From an uncultured Polaribacter sp. (GTDB lineage Bacteria; Bacteroidota; Bacteroidia; Flavobacteriales; Flavobacteriaceae), in assembly GCA_937936695.1 (NCBI GenBank), contig CALHCK010000244.1:1-5058 (forward strand): DNA of 5,058 nt, given 5' to 3'. Each line of letters begins with the position of its first letter. Positions within the stretch are counted from its first letter, which is position 1. Made by a program: the position numbers and the translations under genes. Below are positions 1-5,058 of this stretch, piece after piece. Under the pieces are notes generated by a model. The model was given only the letters and a program-made list of their open reading frames with translations, was not told where the DNA came from and did not search any database.

Positions 1-447
1 ATGGATGCGAATGATTTACAATTTGAAGATGCATCTTTTGATATTGTTTTTGGAGGAGCTATTTTACATCATCTAGATATAGAAAAATCGGTAAGTCATA
101 TTCATAGAGTTTTAAAACCTGGAGGTAAAATTGTTTTTTTAGAGCCTTTAAATATGAATCCTTTATACAGAATTTATAGAAAACTGAATCCTCAAGAAAG
201 AACACCAGATGAGCACGCTTTAGTTGCAAAAGATTTTAAATTAATAAGAGAAAAGTTTACATTTGATCATTATTTTTTTGATTTTTTTAGCGTAGCTTTT
301 GGTTTTATATCATTAAAAATTTTTGGTGATAAAAACTATGACAATTGGATTAACAAATTAGGGTATAATTTAGACGTATTTTTCTCTAAAATTCCTTTTT
401 TACATGTGCTTTTTGCAAGAGTGATAATGTACGGAAGTAAAAAATAA
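1..447 (+). CDS. Class I SAM-dependent methyltransferase, 5'-truncated by window edge
   Basis: This is the C-terminal 148 residues of a Methyltransf_11-type (UbiE-like) enzyme that would transfer a methyl group from S-adenosylmethionine to an unidentified acceptor. Visible are the acidic/hydrophobic segment DANDLQFEDASFDIV (residues 2-16), the HHL that follows (23-25), and the strand-turn motif RVLKPGGKIVFLEP (36-49), which are typical motifs after the SAM pocket. The glycine-rich motif I that binds SAM is absent, so the ATG at position 1 is almost certainly an internal Met and the real start lies upstream of the window. The C-terminal third is rich in Phe and hydrophobic residues (91-107 and 127-144), which may form a lid or touch a membrane or lipid substrate; that is inference. 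The gene ends 3 bases before the LpxD-like gene, suggesting co-transcription and perhaps a glycan- or lipid-related acceptor. Family assignment is firm; substrate is unknown. Confidence 0.85.
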   Translation: MDANDLQFEDASFDIVFGGAILHHLDIEKSVSHIHRVLKPGGKIVFLEPLNMNPLYRIYRKLNPQERTPDEHALVAKDFKLIREKFTFDHYFFDFFSVAFGFISLKIFGDKNYDNWINKLGYNLDVFFSKIPFLHVLFARVIMYGSKK

Positions 448-450
448 TAC

Positions 451-1377
451 ATGAAATTTAAACAAATACAGACCCTTAAAAATATTGCTTCTATTATTCA
501 AACAGAATTTATAGGAGATCCTAATTTTGAGGTGAAAGGTATCAATGAAATTCATGTAGTAGAAAAAGGTGATATTGTTTTTGTTGATCATCCTAAGTAT
601 TATAATAAAGCATTAAATTCTGCAGCAACTACCATTTTAATTAATAAAAAGGTAGATTGTCCAGAAGGTAAGTCGTTATTAATTTCAGACGACCCTTTTA
701 GAGATTTTAATAAAATAACAAATCATTTTAATCCTTTTACAGCATCACAAGAAAAAATTGCGCAGACAGCAATTATTGGTACAGATACTGTTATTCAGCC
801 AAACGTTTTTATAGGTAATAATGTACGTATAGGTAAAAATTGTGTTATTCATCCTAATGTAACAATTTATGATAATACAATTATAGGAAACAATGTTACT
901 ATACATGCAAATACCGTTTTGGGTGCAGACGCTTTTTATTATAAAAATAGACCTACAGGTTTTGATAAATTATTATCTGGCGGACGTGTTGTTTTAAAAG
1001 ACGATGTTGATTTGGGTGCTTCTTGTACAATTGACAAAGGAGTAACAGGAGATACGACTATTGGTAGAGGTACTAAAATTGATAACCAAGTACATGTAGG
1101 ACATGATACAATTATTGGTAAAAAATGTTTAATAGCATCGCAAACAGGTATTGCAGGTTGTGTTGTTATAGAAGATGAGGTAACTATTTGGGGGCAAGTA
1201 GGTACAAATAGCGGAATTACAATTGGTAAAGGAGCCGTTATATTAGGTCAAACCGGTGTAACAAAATCTGTAGCAGGAGGTAAAAGTTATTTTGGTACCC
1301 CTATTTCAGAATCGAGAGAGAAATTAAAAGAATTAGCAGAAATTAAACGCTTTTTAAGAAATAGAAAAAAAATATAG
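451..1377 (+). CDS. LpxD-family acyltransferase (UDP-3-O-(3-hydroxyacyl)glucosamine N-acyltransferase-like)
   Basis: This 308-residue protein has the two-part LpxD layout: an N-terminal uridine-binding-type domain (about 20-95, with KGDIVFVDHPKY at 39-50) and a left-handed beta-helix of hexapeptide repeats (about 103-275, with many [IV]G-N/K turns). LpxD adds a hydroxyacyl chain from acyl-ACP to the 2-amino group of UDP-3-O-acylglucosamine in lipid A synthesis, in the cytosol. The segment DNQVHVGHDTIIG (211-223) corresponds to the region carrying the catalytic His of LpxD (His239 in E. coli), here His218. The place where LpxD proteins have a second His (a GH-[IM]-x-I motif; His276 in E. coli) reads NSGITI (253-258), so that His appears to be missing. 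The protein is also shorter than typical LpxD (about 340) with only a short basic C-terminal helix (288-308). It may be a paralogue acting on another sugar nucleotide. The start follows the methyltransferase stop by 3 bases without a Shine-Dalgarno sequence; it ends in tandem stops TAG TGA. Confidence 0.88.
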   Translation: MKFKQIQTLKNIASIIQTEFIGDPNFEVKGINEIHVVEKGDIVFVDHPKYYNKALNSAATTILINKKVDCPEGKSLLISDDPFRDFNKITNHFNPFTASQEKIAQTAIIGTDTVIQPNVFIGNNVRIGKNCVIHPNVTIYDNTIIGNNVTIHANTVLGADAFYYKNRPTGFDKLLSGGRVVLKDDVDLGASCTIDKGVTGDTTIGRGTKIDNQVHVGHDTIIGKKCLIASQTGIAGCVVIEDEVTIWGQVGTNSGITIGKGAVILGQTGVTKSVAGGKSYFGTPISESREKLKELAEIKRFLRNRKKI

Positions 1378-1452
1378 TGAATTTTTACCTTTTTCTTAAG
1401 AACTAAGTAAGATAATTGCTAATTATACGTTTTAAAAAAGCGAACAAAAAAC

Positions 1453-1460
1453 TATTTTTG
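1453..1460 (+). promoter_or_regulatory. Putative sucD promoter -7 element (Bacteroidota type)
   Basis: TATTTTTG matches the Bacteroidota primary sigma factor -7 consensus TAnnTTTG exactly. It ends 26 bases before the sucD ATG, which leaves a short A-rich leader of roughly 20 bases. No clear TTTG -33 element is visible 17-23 bases upstream; the best there is a GTTTT at 1429-1433. The spacer 1378-1486 shows no convincing terminator hairpin, so read-through from the acyltransferase gene could add to expression. Confidence 0.6.
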
Positions 1461-1486
1461 CATAACAATATTAAAAAAATAAGCCA

Positions 1487-2359
1487 ATGAGTGTTTTAGT
1501 AAATAAAGAATCAAAAATTATTGTACAAGGTTTTACAGGAAGTGAAGGAACTTTTCATGCAGGTCAGATGATTGACTATGGAACCAATGTTGTTGGAGGA
1601 GTTACTCCTGGTAAAGGTGGTCAAGAACACTTAGGTAAACCTGTTTTTAACACTGTAGTAGAAGCTGTAGAAAAGGTAGGAGCAGATACTTCTATTATTT
1701 TTGTACCACCAGCTTTTGCAGCTGATGCAGTAATGGAGTCTGCTGATGCAGGAATTAAAGTAATTATTTGTATTACTGAAGGAATTCCTACTGCAGATAT
1801 GGTTAAGGTAAAAGAATATATTAAAGATAAAGATTGTACGTTAGTAGGACCTAACTGTCCTGGAGTAATTACTCCAGACGAAGCTAAAGTTGGTATTATG
1901 CCAGGTTTTATTTTTAAGAAAGGTAAAGTTGGTATTGTATCTAAATCAGGTACATTAACTTACGAAGCTGCGGATCAGGTTGTAAAACAAGGATATGGTA
2001 TTACAACTGCAATTGGTATTGGTGGAGATCCTATTATTGGAACTACAACAAAAGAGGCTGTAGAATTATTAATGAATGACGACGAAACTGAAGCAATTGT
2101 AATGATTGGTGAAATTGGTGGTAATTTAGAGGCTGAAGCTGCACAATGGATTAAAGCTGACGGTAACAGAAAACCAGTTGTTGGTTTTATTGCAGGACAA
2201 ACAGCACCTGCTGGAAGAACAATGGGACACGCTGGAGCAATTGTTGGTGGTGCTGATGATACTGCACAAGCAAAAATGAAAATTTTAGCTGAAAACGGAG
2301 TACACGTTGTAAGCTCTCCTGCTAAAATTGGAGAAATGATTGCTGACGTTTTAAAATAA
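1487..2359 (+). CDS. sucD: Succinyl-CoA synthetase (ADP/GDP-forming) subunit alpha
   Basis: SucD is the alpha subunit of succinyl-CoA ligase, which interconverts succinyl-CoA and succinate with substrate-level phosphorylation of a nucleoside diphosphate in the cytosolic TCA cycle. It binds CoA and carries the phosphohistidine; the beta subunit (SucC) binds the nucleotide. The 290 residues match the family length. Visible are the N-terminal CoA-binding Rossmann region with QGFTGSEGTFHAGQMIDYGT (14-33), GGVTPGKGG (37-45), the GPNCPGVITP segment (121-130), the family signature SKSGTLTYE (152-160), and the active-site signature GQTAPAGRTMGHAG (237-250), where His248 corresponds to the phosphorylated His246 of E. 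coli. The gene is complete and ends with a hairpin terminator. No sucC is adjacent, unlike the sucCD pair of proteobacteria; in Bacteroidota the two subunit genes are often unlinked. Its own promoter suggests an independent transcription unit. Confidence 0.98.
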   Translation: MSVLVNKESKIIVQGFTGSEGTFHAGQMIDYGTNVVGGVTPGKGGQEHLGKPVFNTVVEAVEKVGADTSIIFVPPAFAADAVMESADAGIKVIICITEGIPTADMVKVKEYIKDKDCTLVGPNCPGVITPDEAKVGIMPGFIFKKGKVGIVSKSGTLTYEAADQVVKQGYGITTAIGIGGDPIIGTTTKEAVELLMNDDETEAIVMIGEIGGNLEAEAAQWIKADGNRKPVVGFIAGQTAPAGRTMGHAGAIVGGADDTAQAKMKILAENGVHVVSSPAKIGEMIADVLK

Positions 2360-2391
2360 AAAACTTGAAATATTAAGTTTACATATTTATT

Positions 2392-2423
2392 ATAAATTCC
2401 CGTTTTAACGGGAATTTATTTTT
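2392..2423 (+). terminator. Intrinsic terminator downstream of sucD
   Basis: A perfect inverted repeat pairs 2392-2404 with 2407-2419 (core CCCGTT/AACGGG, flanked by A/T pairs), with a realistic loop of about four bases, followed by a T run through 2423. It begins 32 bases after the sucD stop. The A-rich left side and U-rich right side would also allow some termination on the opposite strand, but no gene converges here. Confidence 0.88.
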
Positions 2424-2435
2424 AACAAAAAGTTA

Positions 2436-2443
2436 TATGTTTG
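2436..2443 (+). promoter_or_regulatory. Putative fabG promoter -7 element (Bacteroidota type)
   Basis: TATGTTTG is an exact match to TAnnTTTG, placed just after the sucD terminator and ending 30 bases before the fabG ATG at 2474. No recognisable TTTG -33 element lies at the usual distance; that region is the descending arm of the sucD terminator. The element contains the TTG at 2441 that could otherwise be read as an upstream fabG start. If this promoter is used, transcription begins near 2449-2451 and that TTG is not in the mRNA. Confidence 0.6.
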
Positions 2444-2473
2444 CTTTTTATTAAAATTACTAAATTAAATAAT

Positions 2474-3220
2474 ATGAAATTATTAGAAAACAAATCGGCA
2501 ATTATTACTGGTGCTACTAGAGGTATTGGGCGTGGTATTGCTATAGAATTTGCAAAACAAGGTGCTAATGTTGCCTTTACGTATAGTTCTTCTGTAGATG
2601 CAGCAATTGCTTTAGAAGAAGAGTTAAAAGCTTTTGGAGTTTCAGCAAAAGGATATCAATCTAATGCTGCAGATTTTGATGCGGCTCAAGAGTTAGCTAA
2701 AGAAGTTTTAAAAGAATTTGGATCTATAGATATTTTAGTAAATAACGCAGGAATAACAAAAGATAATTTGTTAATGCGTATTACAGAAGATGATTTTGAT
2801 AAAGTAATTGAAGTAAATTTAAAATCGGTATTTAATTTAACCAAAGCTGTAATTCGTCCAATGATGAAACAAAGAGCTGGTTCTATAATTAATATGAGTT
2901 CTGTAGTTGGTTTAAAAGGAAATGCAGGACAAACTAACTATGCTGCTTCTAAGGCAGGTATTGTTGGTTTCTCTAAATCAGTTGCTTTAGAGTTAGGTTC
3001 TAGAAATATTAGAAGTAATGTAGTTGCTCCTGGTTTTATAGAGACTGAAATGACTGAAAAATTAGATGAAAAAGTAGTGCAGAGTTGGAGAGATGGTATT
3101 CCTTTAAAAAGAGGAGGGCAACCAGAAGATATTGCAAATGCATGTGTGTTTTTAGCTTCTGATATGAGTGCTTACATTACAGGGCAAACACTATCTGTAG
3201 ATGGGGGAATGCTTACTTAA
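2474..3220 (+). CDS. fabG: 3-oxoacyl-[acyl-carrier-protein] reductase
   Basis: FabG reduces 3-oxoacyl-ACP to (R)-3-hydroxyacyl-ACP with NADPH, the first reduction in each round of type II fatty-acid elongation; it acts in the cytosol as a tetramer. The 248 residues form one classical short-chain dehydrogenase domain. Visible are the cofactor motif TGATRGIG (12-19), NNAG (90-93), and the catalytic tetrad Asn115, Ser143, Tyr156 and Lys160 (in NYAASK), each offset by five from E. coli FabG (110, 138, 151, 155). The C-terminal ITGQTLSVDGGM (235-246) is also typical of FabG. I chose the ATG at 2474 because it gives MKLLENKSAIITG, the normal FabG N-terminus and length; the in-frame TTG at 2441 would add 11 residues with no family counterpart and overlaps a promoter element. 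The gene has its own promoter and terminator, so is likely monocistronic, away from any fab cluster. Other short-chain dehydrogenases can look similar, but the match to FabG is close. Confidence 0.95.
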   Translation: MKLLENKSAIITGATRGIGRGIAIEFAKQGANVAFTYSSSVDAAIALEEELKAFGVSAKGYQSNAADFDAAQELAKEVLKEFGSIDILVNNAGITKDNLLMRITEDDFDKVIEVNLKSVFNLTKAVIRPMMKQRAGSIINMSSVVGLKGNAGQTNYAASKAGIVGFSKSVALELGSRNIRSNVVAPGFIETEMTEKLDEKVVQSWRDGIPLKRGGQPEDIANACVFLASDMSAYITGQTLSVDGGMLT

Positions 3221-3245
3221 AATTTAGTAAAAACAAAATAACAAG

Positions 3246-3275
3246 CCTGTAACAAATTATGTTACAGGTTTTTTT
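3246..3275 (+). terminator. Intrinsic terminator downstream of fabG
   Basis: CCTGTAAC (3246-3253) pairs perfectly with GTTACAGG (3261-3268) around a 7-base loop, directly followed by seven T (3269-3275) and, after one A, four more. The A-rich bases just 5' of the stem can extend pairing into the T run. It lies 25 bases after the fabG stop and separates fabG from the VWA gene. Confidence 0.9.
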
Positions 3276-3295
3276 ATTTTTAGAGAGTTCTTTTA

Positions 3296-3303
3296 TATCT
3301 TCA
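3296..3303 (+). promoter_or_regulatory. Weak candidate -7 element for the VWA gene
   Basis: TATCTTCA keeps the TAnnTT part of the Bacteroidota consensus but not the final TG. Its position between the fabG terminator and the TTG start at 3320 is right for a promoter, which must exist here if the terminator is efficient. It would give a leader of only about a dozen bases. No -33 element is visible. Confidence 0.25.
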
Positions 3304-3319
3304 CACGAAACAAAAATCA

Positions 3320-5058
3320 TTGCAAACAACAACTATTTTATATATTATTGCTGCGTTTATAGTAAGTATATGTGTAGCTTATTTTCAATATTACTACAAA
3401 GCTAAAAATACATCTAAAGTTTATATTTTATTATTTACGTTAAAAACGGTAGCATTTTTTTTATTGTTGTTACTAATTATAAATCCAACAATAAAACGCT
3501 TACAATTACAAAATATAAAACCTGTTTTAACTTTATTGGCAGATAATTCTAAGTCGATTTTATTTTTTAAAGAAAATAAATCTTTAAAAACAGTTTTAAA
3601 AGAGATTGAAAAAGATAAAGCTTTAAATGAGAAGTTTACAATTAATCAATTTAGTTTTGGTAAGCAGTTAAATGCTTTTGATAGTTTATCTTTTAAAGAA
3701 AACGAAACTAATATTTACAAAGGTATCAATCAAACCAATGAATTGTATCAAGAATCGATTGCACCAATTATCTTATTAACCGATGGAAATCAGACTATAG
3801 GAAATGATTATGAGTTTGTAGCTTCAAAAAATCCAATATACCCAATAATTTTTGGTGATACTGTTACTTATAGAGATTTAAAAATTACACAATTAAATGT
3901 AAATAAATATAGTTATATAAAAAATAAATTTCCGGTTGAAGTTTTGTTGAATTATGAAGGAAAAGAAAAAGTAAATAGTCGTTTTTATATCTTTAAAAAT
4001 GGAAAAACAGTTTTTACAAAAAAGGTAGAATTTTCATCAACAAAAAAATCAGAAATAATAACCGCAAATTTAGAGTCTACAAAAGAAGGTTTACAATATT
4101 ACAATGTTAGAGTTGATAAAATAGAAGGGGAGAAGAATATAAAAAATAATAGTAAAAGTTTTTCTGTAGAAGTTATAGATGAGCAAACAAAAGTATTGGT
4201 TGTAGCAAATGTTTTACATCCTGATTTAGGTGCAATAAAAAAAGCAATAGAAAGTAATAAACAACGTGCAGTATCCATTGTAAATACAACAAATTTTAAA
4301 GGCAATATAAAAGACTATCAATTAGTTATTTTATATCAGCCAACACCAAGGTTTACTAATATTATCAATAGAATAAAAAAAGAAGATAAACATTATTTTA
4401 TAATAACAGGTAGTACTACAGATTGGAGTTTTATTAATAGAAGTCAATTAGGTTTTAGTAAAAATGTTATTCAACAAACAGAGAATTATGGAGCTGTTTT
4501 TAACGAATCTTTTTTAACCTTTTTACAACAAGATATTGGTTTTAAGGTGTTACCTCCTTTAAAAGATAAGTACGGATCTGTAACAATAACCAAACAATAT
4601 CAAGCTTTATTACATCAAAATGTAAATGGTATAGAAACTGAGCAGCCTTTGTTAATTACTTTAGAGGACGGAAATATAAGATCTGGAGTTTTATTAGGTG
4701 AAGGTGTTTGGAAGTGGAGAGCAACTAGCTTTTTAAACACAAATTCTTTTGAAACATTTGATGCTTTTATAGGGAATATTATTCAATATTTAGCATCAAC
4801 AAAAAAAAGAAACCGTTTAGAAGTTAATTCAGAAAACTTATATGCTGCCAATTCAACAATAAAAATTTCAGCTTTTTATACAGATAAAAATTATAAGTTT
4901 GATGAAAGGGCTTCTCTAGAAATAACAGTAACAAATACAGATACTAGTTTAGTTACTAAAATTCCGTTTTCGTTAGTAGGTAATTCTTATCAAACAGAAA
5001 TAGAGAATTTACCATCGGGTAATTATACTTTTAAAGTTTCTGTATTGGGGCAAAATAT
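3320..5058 (+). CDS. Membrane-anchored VWA-domain protein with TTG start, 3'-truncated by window edge
   Basis: An uninterrupted frame of 579 codons runs to the window end. The frame is closed upstream by TAG at 3281 and contains no ATG, so TTG at 3320 (MQTTTILYII...) is the best start; it places a transmembrane helix right at the N-terminus. Two hydrophobic helices (about 5-22 and 35-56) flank a Lys-rich loop (27-33), so by the positive-inside rule the loop is cytosolic and the large remainder periplasmic. A von Willebrand A-like domain follows (about 68-180) with a complete metal-site pattern: DNSKS (75-79, DxSxS), Thr130 in ETNIYKGI, and Asp155 in LLTDGNQT. Next comes a beta-rich region (about 185-286), then a segment from KVLVVANVLHPDLGAI (291-306) to about 495 that resembles the glutamine amidotransferase-like fold seen in related VWA proteins (inference), and another beta-rich part to the cut. 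The role is unknown; an envelope adhesion or assembly function is possible. It is separated from fabG by a terminator. Confidence 0.85.
   Translation, partial: MQTTTILYIIAAFIVSICVAYFQYYYKAKNTSKVYILLFTLKTVAFFLLLLLIINPTIKRLQLQNIKPVLTLLADNSKSILFFKENKSLKTVLKEIEKDKALNEKFTINQFSFGKQLNAFDSLSFKENETNIYKGINQTNELYQESIAPIILLTDGNQTIGNDYEFVASKNPIYPIIFGDTVTYRDLKITQLNVNKYSYIKNKFPVEVLLNYEGKEKVNSRFYIFKNGKTVFTKKVEFSSTKKSEIITANLESTKEGLQYYNVRVDKIEGEKNIKNNSKSFSVEVIDEQTKVLVVANVLHPDLGAIKKAIESNKQRAVSIVNTTNFKGNIKDYQLVILYQPTPRFTNIINRIKKEDKHYFIITGSTTDWSFINRSQLGFSKNVIQQTENYGAVFNESFLTFLQQDIGFKVLPPLKDKYGSVTITKQYQALLHQNVNGIETEQPLLITLEDGNIRSGVLLGEGVWKWRATSFLNTNSFETFDAFIGNIIQYLASTKKRNRLEVNSENLYAANSTIKISAFYTDKNYKFDERASLEITVTNTDTSLVTKIPFSLVGNSYQTEIENLPSGNYTFKVSVLGQN

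Noticed and set aside
1..3. ATG at the first base as a true start of the methyltransferase
   Set aside because: The protein would lack the SAM-binding motif I that must precede the DANDLQF segment, so this Met is more likely internal and the gene begins outside the window.
400..591. 63-codon open frame on the - strand
   Set aside because: It lies across the methyltransferase/LpxD-like junction opposite two well-supported genes, its product is low-complexity Phe/Asn/Lys-rich with no recognisable domain, and AT-rich DNA gives such shadows by chance.
1378..1486. Possible terminator or small RNA between the LpxD-like gene and sucD
   Set aside because: I found no inverted repeat with a GC-containing stem followed by a T run; the spacer is simply A/T-rich with a -7 element near its end.
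2441..2473. N-terminal extension of FabG from a TTG start
   Set aside because: It adds 11 residues not expected in FabG, overlaps an exact -7 promoter element, and the ATG at 2474 gives the family's normal start.
4099..4305. 68-codon open frame on the - strand
   Set aside because: It is antisense to the middle of the VWA gene, whose frame is continuous with clear domain features. The hydrophobic product is what the complement of a Lys/Asn-rich region gives.
1..5058. A novel defence, mobile or biosynthetic system
   Set aside because: The genes are housekeeping or common envelope families, all on one strand with ordinary spacing. There are no direct repeat arrays, transposase or integrase genes, attachment-site repeats, or composition breaks that I could see.

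Overview
The window looks like chromosomal DNA of a marine-type member of the Flavobacteriaceae (phylum Bacteroidota). Four things suggest this. The base composition is very AT-rich and codons end mostly in A or T. Shine-Dalgarno sequences are absent and gene leaders are A/T-rich. Two exact matches to the Bacteroidota -7 promoter consensus TAnnTTTG lie just upstream of sucD and fabG. The protein sequences (LpxD-like acyltransferase, SucD, FabG, two-helix VWA protein) have a flavobacterial character. Genus and species cannot be set from this window.

Layout: all genes lie on the + strand. (1) Positions 1-447 hold the 3' part of a class I SAM-dependent methyltransferase cut by the window edge; its SAM-binding glycine-rich motif lies outside. 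(2) Positions 451-1377 hold an LpxD-family left-handed beta-helix acyltransferase that starts 3 bases after the methyltransferase stop, so the two are probably co-transcribed. (3) Positions 1378-1486 are a short spacer with no convincing terminator but a good -7 promoter element for the next gene. (4) Positions 1487-2359 are sucD, succinyl-CoA synthetase alpha subunit, closed by a strong hairpin terminator. (5) Positions 2474-3220 are fabG, 3-oxoacyl-ACP reductase, with its own promoter and terminator, so it is probably monocistronic. (6) From 3320 to the window end runs a large membrane-anchored VWA-domain protein with a TTG start, cut at the 3' edge.

How the genes relate: this is mostly housekeeping envelope and central metabolism. 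FabG works in fatty-acid synthesis, which supplies hydroxyacyl-ACP to acyltransferases of the LpxA/LpxD type. SucD works in the TCA cycle. The VWA protein is a periplasm-facing envelope protein of unknown role. Promoter and terminator positions argue for separate transcription units rather than one operon after the acyltransferase gene.

No stretch longer than 300 bases lacks a gene. I saw no tRNA, rRNA, CRISPR array, insertion sequence or phage gene, and no evidence for an undescribed multi-gene system. The most notable points are a VWA gene with no in-frame ATG anywhere in the 579 visible codons, an LpxD-like enzyme that appears to lack the second conserved histidine, and an upstream TTG in the fabG frame that is part of a promoter element.
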